DNA of 64,000 bases from a gamma proteobacterium symbiont of Taylorina sp. (GTDB taxonomy: Bacteria; Pseudomonadota; Gammaproteobacteria; GRL18), in NCBI GenBank assembly GCA_025655455.1, contig JAHXIV010000002.1:46400-110399 (forward strand), in the 5' to 3' direction. Position 1 is the stretch's first letter. The number at the start of each line of letters is the position of its first letter. The notes under the pieces were generated by a model. It had not been told where the DNA came from. It did not search any database and saw only the letters and a list, made by a program, of their open reading frames with translations. The translations under genes and the position numbers were made by a program. Positions 6,025-14,336 of the stretch are shown here, in pieces.

Positions 6025-9000
6025 GTTTACTGCCGTACAGGCAGCTTAGAAAAATAGATGAATTTCTTGCAGCTTGAGTTAAACGTTTACTGCCGTACAG
6101 GCAGCTTAGAAAATTATAGGAATCGATACTTAAATTGCCAGAGCGTTTACTGCCGTACAGGCAGCTTAGAAAAAAGGAAAAGAAGTTATATAAAATTTAT
6201 GTTCGTTTACTGCCGTACAGGCAGCTTAGAAAACTCAATGCGTGTGCGATAGATAGGCGCTGATGTTTACTGCCGTACAGGCAGCTTAGAAATCAATCAA
6301 TGATTTGAAAAATTCACCCGCACCGTTTACTGCCGTACAGGCAGCTTAGAAATTGAGTACGAGAATGACTAGTACAGATAACAGGTTTACTGCCGTACAG
6401 GCAGCTTAGAAATCAATAACAGATTCAAAATCTGTATTCAATATGTTTACTGCCGTACAGGCAGCTTAGAAATGTCTGGCTATTACGTGACGTTCTGCCT
6501 GTTCGTTTACTGCCGTACAGGCAGCTTAGAAAGCCAAAAGTGGTTTTTGACCACTCAATAACACGTTTACTGCCGTACAGGCAGCTTAGAAATGCCGGTC
6601 CCTGTTTTGGGTCAGCTAATTAGTGTTTACTGCCGTACAGGCAGCTTAGAAAATGATGTGAATGATAATCACAGAGCAACAAACGTTTACTGCCGTACAG
6701 GCAGCTTAGAAAGACTTTTCACACTTATTTGTTTCTTCATTTTTGTTTACTGCCGTACAGGCAGCTTAGAAAATCTCTCAATAAATCTTTAATAGCCTGC
6801 TCTTGTTTACTGCCGTACAGGCAGCTTAGAAAAACAATGCATGGTTCGCTTACTATTGTGTGACGTTTACTGCCGTACAGGCAGCTTAGAAATAATAAAT
6901 AGTTTTTAGTGCTTATAAGTGCACGTTTACTGCCGTACAGGCAGCTTAGAAATACCAAAAGATCTAAAAGACAGGGCTATAACAGTTTACTGCCGTACAG
7001 GCAGCTTAGAAAATCATATCATTAACTAATTGACTGGCATTCCAGTTTACTGCCGTACAGGCAGCTTAGAAAAGACAGAGCCACAAACGTTAATGCCGGA
7101 ATATGTTTACTGCCGTACAGGCAGCTTAGAAAAATAACATTGGACGACATGAGAAAGCTTGAGCGTTTACTGCCGTACAGGCAGCTTAGAAATGCACGAA
7201 TATTGTTGGTAATATTGTTTATACGTTTACTGCCGTACAGGCAGCTTAGAAAATACTGTTGATAAATGCTTGTGTGTTAACATCGTTTACTGCCGTACAG
7301 GCAGCTTAGAAAAATCCCATATCAACTTCAGACCCACCACTATAGTTTACTGCCGTACAGGCAGCTTAGAAAATAGCTGTTTTTCATATCTGCATCTAAA
7401 TCTGGTTTACTGCCGTACAGGCAGCTTAGAAACAACCCTCATATTTTACGTGTTCAGCAATACCGTTTACTGCCGTACAGGCAGCTTAGAAATCAAGACA
7501 ATTTTACCCGGGTAAATTTTGATTGTTTACTGCCGTACAGGCAGCTTAGAAAAGTCGATGGAGGATTGGACGCACCTCACAATGGTTTACTGCCGTACAG
7601 GCAGCTTAGAAATCTGACGAAATAAACAAGAGATATAAAAAATCGTTTACTGCCGTACAGGCAGCTTAGAAAGTCTGGGCGCTCTTTAACCTCTGACGAA
7701 ATAAGTTTACTGCCGTACAGGCAGCTTAGAAATCAAGAGTTATTTAAAGAGTACGTAACAACTGGTTTACTGCCGTACAGGCAGCTTAGAAATTGTAATG
7801 TCGGAAACCGCCATCTCTAATTGAGTTTACTGCCGTACAGGCAGCTTAGAAAATGTTGCAATACTGGATTAAGCGCATCAAAAGGTTTACTGCCGTACAG
7901 GCAGCTTAGAAACATTGAACAAAAAATTCATTAGCATTATCAACGTTTACTGCCGTACAGGCAGCTTAGAAAAGCTCACGGTACTGATTAAAAAATAATA
8001 AAGGGTTTACTGCCGTACAGGCAGCTTAGAAAATCTGTGCGCAATCGTCATAAAGCTAAAGAGAGTTTACTGCCGTACAGGCAGCTTAGAAAACCAATGC
8101 CAGACTTGGCTACATCCTCATACCGTTTACTGCCGTACAGGCAGCTTAGAAATGGACAAACTGGACGCTCTTAAAAGTTCATGCGTTTACTGCCGTACAG
8201 GCAGCTTAGAAATTTATAAATTCGATTTAGCTCAGGCGTAAATGGTTTACTGCCGTACAGGCAGCTTAGAAAGGTTTGTGAATTACCTGCAGTTTTTATT
8301 TCTGGTTTACTGCCGTACAGGCAGCTTAGAAATGATCGGCAGGACAAGAACAAGCAGGACTGGTGTTTACTGCCGTACAGGCAGCTTAGAAAATAGTATT
8401 GAGTACAAACAATAGGTGTGTCTGGTTTACTGCCGTACAGGCAGCTTAGAAATAGAGCATCAAGAATGCCAGATTTTGTTCTAAGTTTACTGCCGTACAG
8501 GCAGCTTAGAAATTGAACAGATCTGGACTCTGTTTTGAATTGATGTTTACTGCCGTACAGGCAGCTTAGAAAGTCCGCTTCATCTTCACCATTGTTTTCA
8601 CATAGTTTACTGCCGTACAGGCAGCTTAGAAAAGATAAAACTTATGAAATGCCTGTTGTTGAAGGTTTACTGCCGTACAGGCAGCTTAGAAAAACAAAAG
8701 GATGATAGACATGAAAAACGAAATGTTTACTGCCGTACAGGCAGCTTAGAAATTTCTAAATTTTATTATCCGCCAGGCGACAATGTTTACTGCCGTACAG
8801 GCAGCTTAGAAATGTTTATTACTAAAAGCAAAAAAAGAAAAATAGTTTACTGCCGTACAGGCAGCTTAGAAAATCCAAGCGTGCTTGTGTCAGTCGCTCC
8901 TGATGTTTACTGCCGTACAGGCAGCTTAGAAATTTGCAACTCAATACAGAACGCTCCTACTGGGGTTTACTGCCGTACAGGCAGCTTAGAAAGCAAAGAT

Positions 9001-9954
9001 TAGATAAAAGCCATAAAATAGGATGTTTACTGCCGTACAGGCAGCTTAGAAATGGAACTTCTGTGCTACCAAGATCAAATAAAGGTTTACTGCCGTACAG
9101 GCAGCTTAGAAATGCTATCGGTGCGCCGCAATGAGGGCATGTGGGTTTACTGCCGTACAGGCAGCTTAGAAATTTATTTTCTCATCCTTTATTTCTTCTT
9201 TCTCGTTTACTGCCGTACAGGCAGCTTAGAAAGATGTAAGTTTTCACATCCAAATCGGTGAAATGTTTACTGCCGTACAGGCAGCTTAGAAAATCCAATG
9301 ATTCCAATGTATCAGTTATGTCTCGTTTACTGCCGTACAGGCAGCTTAGAAAAACTTCGCATAATGACCCTTGTGATTATGTTCGTTTACTGCCGTACAG
9401 GCAGCTTAGAAATAAATATTGTATTTTTATACTCATTTTGATTTGTTTACTGCCGTACAGGCAGCTTAGAAACCAAAAATTTTACTTAAACCCCATTTTT
9501 AGCATGTTTACTGCCGTACAGGCAGCTTAGAAAATTCCAACACTGTTCAACAGTTATTATCCCAAGTTTACTGCCGTACAGGCAGCTTAGAAATGTTCAT
9601 AAAGATTGTCTGGTTCATCGGTAGAGTTTACTGCCGTACAGGCAGCTTAGAAAAAAAACAGGGGATTTGTTAATAAACGAGATTGGTTTACTGCCGTACA
9701 GGCAGCTTAGAAAATAAGGTTCCTCAAAAACTTCACCACCATCGCGTTTACTGCCGTACAGGCAGCTTAGAAAATGCCTAAAAGTTCCTGCGCTCTGGTT
9801 GAAAAGTTTACTGCCGTACAGGCAGCTTAGAAAAATCCCGGTGTTACTGCGATTTTGATTTATGGTGTTTACTGCCGTACAGGCAGCTTAGAAATGGATA
9901 GTGCTGTCACCATCGCCGCTGTAATGGTTTACTGCCGGACAGGCAGCTTAGAAC
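6025..9954 (+). CRISPR. Type I-F CRISPR array, 66 repeats and 65 spacers
   Basis: The 28-bp repeat begins GTTTACTGCCGTACAG and ends GCAGCTTAGAAA, with a 5-bp hairpin CTGCC/GGCAG, typical of type I-F. Repeats start every 60 bp from 6025 to 9445 (58 copies), then at 9506, 9566, 9626, 9686, 9746, 9806, 9867 and 9927. Spacers are 32 nt except two of 33 nt (9473-9505 and 9834-9866). All repeats read as identical except the last (9927-9954), which has GGACAG in place of GTACAG and ends GAAC. Spacers at 7613-7644 and 7673-7704 overlap by 13 nt and reveal a CC PAM. No in-window target of an array spacer was noticed, though this was not searched exhaustively. Frames reading through the array are artefacts of the repeat. 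Confidence 0.99.
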
Positions 9955-9974
9955 TGGATGATGTCATTTACCTT

Positions 9975-9984
9975 GTTTACTGCC
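9975..9984 (+). repeat. Truncated CRISPR repeat at the array's trailer end
   Basis: The first 10 bases of the repeat (GTTTACTGCC) follow the terminal repeat after only 20 nt and stop abruptly at an IS21-like end. The spacing is 12 nt short of normal. Confidence 0.6.
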
Positions 9985-10038
9985 TGTCAACAGCAATCAA
10001 AAAGTGATCCACTCTAGCAATTGAAATTTGATCCACTA
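9985..10038. mobile_element. Solo IS21-family-like terminus
   Basis: The sequence begins TGTCAACAGC and contains two direct copies of TGATCCACT about 28 bp apart (in AAAAGTGATCCACT and AATTTGATCCACT). Ends starting TGT with repeated (T)GAYCCACT blocks are characteristic of IS21-family elements. No istA or istB gene and no opposite end is visible, so this is a remnant. It begins exactly where a CRISPR repeat breaks off. Confidence 0.5.
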
Positions 10039-10054
10039 TTCATTATTTCAGTAT

Positions 10055-10116
10055 CAGACATAACTCACCTCTCAATTAGTTGGGTTAATTGTAAGTGAGT
10101 GAAAATGTGGTGTCTG
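10055..10116. repeat. Nested inverted repeat
   Basis: CAGACA (10055-10060) pairs with TGTCTG (10111-10116). Inside, ACTCAC pairs with GTGAGT and CAATTA with TTAATTG. The result is a long interrupted stem upstream of the small Rmf-like gene. No function is assigned. Confidence 0.4.
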
Positions 10117-10216
10117 TAGGAAAAGTCTTATTTTGTTGTAGGTATTATTAATTGCTGAATATTTTGGTAAACTTTGAGTGATCGATTATTACTTTATTCA
10201 GGGGAGTAAAAACTAA

Positions 10217-10402
10217 ATGGTAGATTTACGAAAAAATGAATCTGATGATATTTATGATCCTTTCAATGATGGCTGGAATGAACGAATCACTGGCATACAA
10301 CAATATGATAATCCTTTTGGAGTTAACAACTGGAAATTCTATGAATGGGAAAAAGGTTGGTTGGCCGCTGATAAAGCCATTAAAGAGGAAGAAAATAAAT
10401 GA
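10217..10402 (+). CDS. Small Rmf/CrpP-like protein
   Basis: A 61-aa acidic, aromatic-rich protein. The pattern GW-x2-R followed by NPF and then W-x-KGW recalls the ribosome modulation factor and CrpP-like small protein fold (G-x3-R, NPY, WL-x-GW). That resemblance is weak and by eye. A GGGGAG lies about 11 bp before ATG 10217, so translation is plausible. It is isolated, lying between the end of the CRISPR array with its IS remnant and a decayed gene. A role in ribosome hibernation or stress is speculative. Confidence 0.5.
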   Translation: MVDLRKNESDDIYDPFNDGWNERITGIQQYDNPFGVNNWKFYEWEKGWLAADKAIKEEENK

Positions 10403-10477
10403 AATATATTTTGTGACTCACTGTGATGAACTGACTACTCTGTAATCCCAGTCGTGCAGAATTTCAACAGCAAGCAG

Positions 10478-10649
10478 TCGTGCTGATTTTTATATTGAGT
10501 ATGATGGTTTACTTATTTTTACGCGGCCATTACCAAAAGGTTTTGATGGTGTAGTTTTAGAAATGTGATTCTTTGCTTTAGATAAGCAAGGAAATATCAT
10601 TGCTGAAAGCACTTCCAGTGATAGAAGTACGATAACTGTGACAGATTAA
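10478..10649 (+). pseudogene. C-terminal remnant of a FecR-like secreted protein
   Basis: One frame ending at TAA 10647-10649 encodes EYDGLLIFTRPLPKGFDGVV, a TGA stop, then FFALDKQGNIIAESTSSDRS and TITVTD. This closely parallels the C-terminus of the intact protein at 39365-40903 (EYDNLILFSLPLPEGLDG; FALDVSGQIIGESVSSDRST). No upstream part of the gene remains, so it is a truncated paralogue fragment. The upstream 75 bp after the small gene hold nothing recognisable. Confidence 0.75.
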
Positions 10650-10656
10650 AACCATC

Positions 10657-10683
10657 AAGGGTACGACTTTAAAACGTACCCTT
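10657..10683. terminator. Hairpin terminator-like structure
   Basis: A perfect 9-bp stem AAGGGTACG/CGTACCCTT encloses a 9-nt loop, right after the gene remnant and 27 bp past the end of the minus-strand rhodanese gene. The T-run is weak on both sides. Confidence 0.45.
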
Positions 10684-10709
10684 GGCATGTCCTTTTGTTA
10701 TACCATAAG

Positions 10710-11165
10710 TTAATAGGCATTATTTGGTGAAAGATATTTAGCCAAATCCTGAAGCCCTAGTTTTAGTAAATATACATTATCAAATCCAATATGGCGTAAT
10801 GCAGTACTCACAGCCATTGCCCGATGACCTGCTTTACAGACAATAACAATTTTCTTATCTGTTGGCAGACGAACTAGATTTTCAGGTTTAAAGATTTTAT
10901 CCATTGGAATAGCAATACTTCCTGGAATTGTAAAACCATAGATTTTTGCTTCCCCAGAGGTTCTGATATCAATTACAAACAATTCTTCAGCTTTTACATA
11001 CTCGACAAAAGTTGCTGTACCTATCATGTGCAGTGACTTACCCACAGATTTCTCTGAAAACGGCTTGAAATATTGAGCATAACTTTCAGCCATTATCTTG
11101 TCATAAGCTGATGTGACAGAAGTTGTTAAAAGAAATAAAATAAAGATTAAGAAGACTTTTTTCAT
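10710..11165 (-). CDS. Exported single-domain rhodanese-like protein
   Basis: A 151-aa protein with an N-terminal signal peptide (MKKVFLIFILFLLTTSVTSA), so probably periplasmic. The rhodanese domain carries the active-site loop CKAGHRA with the catalytic cysteine, preceded by VIDIRTSGEAKIYGFTIPGS, the usual D-x-R and IPGS signatures. Rhodaneses move sulfane sulfur from thiosulfate or persulfides, which fits the sulfur-oxidising genes elsewhere in the window. It stands alone on the minus strand within the accessory region between the CRISPR array and an orphan repeat. AAGGGAGA lies just upstream of the start. The physiological donor and acceptor are unknown. Confidence 0.85.
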   Translation of the reverse strand: MKKVFLIFILFLLTTSVTSAYDKIMAESYAQYFKPFSEKSVGKSLHMIGTATFVEYVKAEELFVIDIRTSGEAKIYGFTIPGSIAIPMDKIFKPENLVRLPTDKKIVIVCKAGHRAMAVSTALRHIGFDNVYLLKLGLQDLAKYLSPNNAY

Positions 11166-11549
11166 GGCTATCTCCCTTATAAAATAACTCCCCTTTATAA
11201 AAAAATACTCAAATTTATCCTTTTATTAGTTACATTATACTCTTATGCTTGAATGTTTTATTAGACTTGCATCATAATAAGGATAATTAATTTAAAATAT
11301 ATTTAACTGCTAATATATAATTAAAAGTAACTATCAAAGATGGCGCAAATCTGTGTTCACCTCAATAAGTTGTGGAGTTACCTTATGCATAAAAAAAATA
11401 AAATTTATTTGGATGCTGAAACTAATCTATTATTTGTTTCTAACAATAGATTTTATCTCTAATATTAAATTTTATATATTAGAGGCGTTGTTATTTTCTA
11501 ATATACTATTTCTTATAATATATTTAAAGAAGGTGTACTGGATAAAAAT

Positions 11550-11578
11550 GCAGTTGTTGCAAAATTTGCAACAACTGC
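11550..11578. repeat. Perfect 14-bp inverted repeat
   Basis: GCAGTTGTTGCAAA (11550-11563) is separated by a single base from its exact reverse complement (11565-11578). It lies inside the coding-like remnant and 36 bp before the orphan CRISPR repeat. Confidence 0.7.
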
Positions 11579-11614
11579 TGATGACGGAAAAACCTATCAG
11601 GTAGCCTAAGCCGC

Positions 11615-11642
11615 GTTTACTGCCGGACAGGCAGCTTAGAAA
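11615..11642 (+). repeat. Orphan type I-F CRISPR repeat
   Basis: A complete 28-bp repeat in array orientation with one change from consensus, GGACAG in place of GTACAG, the same change carried by the array's terminal repeat at 9927. No second repeat lies within a spacer length on either side. It is probably a stranded piece of a once longer array. Confidence 0.9.
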
Positions 11643-11995
11643 AACATATAGAAGAGTATAATATTAAGATAATGGCTGATACAAGTAGCATTAAAGAAAA
11701 AAATTATAAATCCATGATGGTATGAAACAGTAGAGAAATTAAATATTTATTTAAATTACCTGTTTATTTTTATTCTTTTAGGATATTTATAGAGGGATAT
11801 GAAATTTAACGACATATTTCAAGTTCTCAGCAAAAAATAAATTTATGAGATATTTTAATCTTGAACAGAATTTAGATGATACTTTATTCAGAGGTATGAT
11901 CCAAAACTAATTTATTGTACAATTATCATTTATTTTTATAATTGGATTTTAGAAATAGTGAAATTATATCCACAAATTGTTCATCAGGAGAAAAC

Positions 11996-12343
11996 ATGTC
12001 TATTAAGCTTGAATACATTGTCTGTAATAAAAAAGGGGATGAATTGAAACGGTTTGATATCAAGGCTGATGCGGAGGCTTATGATTCTGTGATATGTGCA
12101 GCAGAAGATATTAGCGTATTACTGGAACCATTACAAAAACAACAGGATCTAACCGAAGATCAGATATATGCAATTTCTGAACATTTGGCTTTCCAATCAG
12201 ATGAAGTTAAGTTGGCATTAAAACAGATTAAAAAGCCTAAAGTACTTGTTAATGTAGGGATTAACAGCAATGACAGCACAGCATCAGAAAATTCTAAAAA
12301 AGTTTCTTTGGCAAAGCTTAGTACTAAAAAATCACCTAAGTAA
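11996..12343 (+). CDS. yebG: YebG-like DNA damage-associated protein
   Basis: A 115-aa protein similar to the E. coli SOS protein YebG: the N-terminal pattern IKLEYIVCNKKGDE, then the conserved DAEAYD segment, an acidic helical middle and a lysine-rich low-complexity tail (KLSTKKSPK). YebG is a small cytosolic protein of unknown mechanism, induced by LexA in E. coli. ATG 11996 is chosen because AGGAG lies 6 bp upstream; the frame stays open to 11942 without a better start. No clear CTG-N10-CAG LexA box was seen upstream, so SOS control is unproven here. Confidence 0.7.
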   Translation: MSIKLEYIVCNKKGDELKRFDIKADAEAYDSVICAAEDISVLLEPLQKQQDLTEDQIYAISEHLAFQSDEVKLALKQIKKPKVLVNVGINSNDSTASENSKKVSLAKLSTKKSPK

Positions 12344-12707
12344 ATCTGACGTCGTTCGGCTTAATGATAATTTTAGCGCTGAACTCTGAGCTAATAATTG
12401 ATATAGTCAGCACTTCCACCCTGCTGCTTGTTTATTTTGTTTTCGGCTAATATGAATAAATGCATTAAAAGCAAATACGATATCAATTGATCTTGCTGTG
12501 ATGAGTGCTGTGATGAGTGCTGGGAATACCTGAGGTGAGCAGCTGAAAATCATCGTGTAAGTTTATTCAAAACTTGAAAAATGCCATTGAATATCATATT
12601 CTTAAAATAGCTGGCTATTACTTCAGTCAGTTGTAGTGTGGGGATGGAACTGCAATACTAATACTGCTGCTCTATTCTAAATAATAATCTACATAAAAGG
12701 TGTGCTC
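12344..12707. other. Intergenic stretch
   Basis: 364 bp with no recognisable gene. A tandem 12-mer TGTGATGAGTGC-like duplication occurs near 12498-12522. No promoter or terminator stands out. Confidence 0.4.
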
Positions 12708-13325
12708 ATGAAGCTTGAGTTGGAACCACTTGAAGGTGAGAAGCTGCTTCCACCGGAAGAACGGGAACAGATGATTAAACGAATCAAACCGATTCTTGCA
12801 GAAGAATTGGCTCATTTTTCAGATAATGATTGCCTTCAGATCAAAAGTTTTATTATTCAGTTAATAACTTATTCTGAAATAATTCATCACTATATGGAGG
12901 ATAAGGAGCATGTCAGGGAACATGAGGATCAGCTGATGAAAAATCATCATAACCGTCGAGGAGTGATTGAAAATGCTTCAGATGTGGTTAAAGAATATAT
13001 CCAACTTGTGGATATTTCTGCTGTGGAACCCTGGCTGGAGTGGGAAGTGTTAATCAAACTATTTCGTAGTGAACTGCACAAACGTTTATATGAAATCAGG
13101 GATAATAGTGGTATAGCTGAAGCCTCTAAAAATCCTTTCCTGATGCAGGTTGATAACGTTGCTGATGAACAGGCACAAGATATTCAGCAACAAGGCAGGT
13201 TGACCAGTTCAGATATAGAAGAATATGTCTTTCAGTTTAGTATCGAGGAGATCACAAATATGATTATCAGTTCACGCAAGATAATTACCGGAGCATTCTG
13301 GGGTGGTGACTACTACGATCTATAA
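12708..13325 (+). CDS. Hypothetical protein
   Basis: A 205-aa acidic, largely helical protein that I do not recognise. It has no signal peptide, membrane segment or metal-binding motif. Visible features are a charged N-terminus (LELEPLEGEKLLPPEEREQ), a His-rich helix (IIHHYMEDKEHVREHEDQ) and an aromatic C-terminus (GAFWGGDYYDL). ATG 12708 is preferred over the in-frame GTG 12702 because AAGG lies 7 bp before the ATG. It is followed about 60 bp later by a phage-type DNA methyltransferase on the same strand, so both could belong to one mobile or phage-derived island. No function is claimed. Confidence 0.6.
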   Translation: MKLELEPLEGEKLLPPEEREQMIKRIKPILAEELAHFSDNDCLQIKSFIIQLITYSEIIHHYMEDKEHVREHEDQLMKNHHNRRGVIENASDVVKEYIQLVDISAVEPWLEWEVLIKLFRSELHKRLYEIRDNSGIAEASKNPFLMQVDNVADEQAQDIQQQGRLTSSDIEEYVFQFSIEEITNMIISSRKIITGAFWGGDYYDL

Positions 13326-13389
13326 TGCTGAGATAGATATATTGAATCTATCAGATTAAGTTGAATCTGGTAGTATGTCTGGAGGGAAA

Positions 13390-13908
13390 ATGGCAGGAAC
13401 TACACGTAAAAATATTAGGCTTACGGATTATTATGGTACACCTTCATGGTGTGTTGAAAAGTTAAAGCCACTGATTAACTGGTCAGTAATAAAAACTTTT
13501 CATGAGCCTTGTATTGGTATGGGCAATATCTATGATTTGATCCCGGTGACAGAAAAATCATGGCATGAGATTCTGCTTGGAGAAGATTATCTGAAAGATC
13601 CAAATTTACCCCAGGTGGATCTTGTCCTCACTAACCCCCCCTATAAACATGCCACACAATTTATTGAACGGGCGATAACACATGCCAGGACTATAATCAT
13701 GTTATGCAAATTGGATCTAATGGGATCATCAGATAGACGCTTGTTCTGGGAAAAACATCCGCCAAAGAATATTATTATCATGAATGAACGTCCTAGTTTT
13801 ACTGCTAATGGTAAGAGCGACGGCTGTGTTTATGCATGGTATGTCTGGGGTGACAATTCGATATTAAAAAATACTGCTCCGTTTCAGTGGATTAGCAGAA
13901 ATCATTAA
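13390..13908 (+). CDS. Phage-type DNA N6-adenine methyltransferase-like protein
   Basis: A 172-aa protein with the adenine-methyltransferase catalytic motif NPPY (VLTNPPYKHA) at about residues 85-88 and a motif I-like EPCIGMGN segment, where SAM would bind. It is much shorter than chromosomal Dam-type enzymes and fits the compact methyltransferases of phages and prophages. The C-terminal GCVYAWYVWG segment is typical of that group. GGAGG lies a few bases before ATG 13390; an in-frame ATG at 13375 has no ribosome-binding site. No restriction enzyme gene is nearby. The target sequence and activity cannot be inferred. Confidence 0.7.
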   Translation: MAGTTRKNIRLTDYYGTPSWCVEKLKPLINWSVIKTFHEPCIGMGNIYDLIPVTEKSWHEILLGEDYLKDPNLPQVDLVLTNPPYKHATQFIERAITHARTIIMLCKLDLMGSSDRRLFWEKHPPKNIIIMNERPSFTANGKSDGCVYAWYVWGDNSILKNTAPFQWISRNH

Positions 13909-14336
13909 CAAGAAAGGAAGAAAACAGGGACAAAATGTTTTGTGTCAAAAACTTGAATAATTCTGCTATATTTCCTACCCTTAAAATAGGTGACTACAAG
14001 TAAAAAGGGAAGTTATATTATGCTGCATACATTCATCACACTTAGTTCAATAGAGTTATTTTTGTATAGAAAATATTGGGCTGAAGTTTGCCATGAAAAT
14101 TGTTAAAACACTATTTATAAAATTTTTTTATCGTTCCAGTATTATCTCAAGAATAAGAAAATGTATTCCTGGAAAAATGATGTGTGGTCTGGCATTCCAG
14201 CACTTACCTGAATCTATTCATATGGTGAAACGTTATGAAATCATAACAGAAAAATGCAGTGCTGAGATTGCTAAGCTAGTTAGAACTGCAAAATGGAGGT
14301 ATAAGAGGAAATAAATTAAGTTGTTTATTTTCTTGT
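13909..14336. other. Intergenic stretch with a doubtful small frame
   Basis: 428 bp after the methyltransferase. A 73-codon frame (14093-14314) starts MKIVKTLFIKFF and ends WRYKRK; it is basic and unlike anything I recognise, with no good ribosome-binding site, so it is not called as a gene. Confidence 0.35.

Larger units (their letters stand above)
11166..11995. other. AT-rich gene-poor stretch
   Basis: About 830 bp without a convincing gene. It holds a perfect 14-bp inverted repeat (11550-11578), a short coding-like remnant (11532-11609; KNAVVAKFATTADDGKTYQV then stop) and an orphan CRISPR repeat (11615-11642). A hydrophobic open frame at 11353-11604 looks like chance AT-rich sequence. Confidence 0.5.

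Noticed and set aside
6025-9954. Open frames coding repeated VYCRTGSLE or FLSCLYGSK peptides
   Set aside because: They are translations of the CRISPR repeat read in different frames, not genes.
1-9954. CRISPR-associated transposon (Tn7-like I-F3)
   Set aside because: cas3 and the full csy1-csy4 set are present and no tns or tniQ gene is seen; this is a defence-type I-F system.
11353-11604. 83-aa hydrophobic frame
   Set aside because: Composition fits chance AT-rich sequence; no ribosome-binding site; a different frame carries the coding-like remnant at its 3' end.
11643-11720. A second mini-CRISPR around the orphan repeat
   Set aside because: No repeat-like sequence with handle or hairpin was found one spacer length up- or downstream.
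11880-11995. LexA box upstream of the YebG-like gene
   Set aside because: No CTG-N10-CAG with an AT-rich centre was found in the upstream region.
14093-14314. 73-aa basic frame
   Set aside because: No ribosome-binding site and no recognisable family; left as intergenic.
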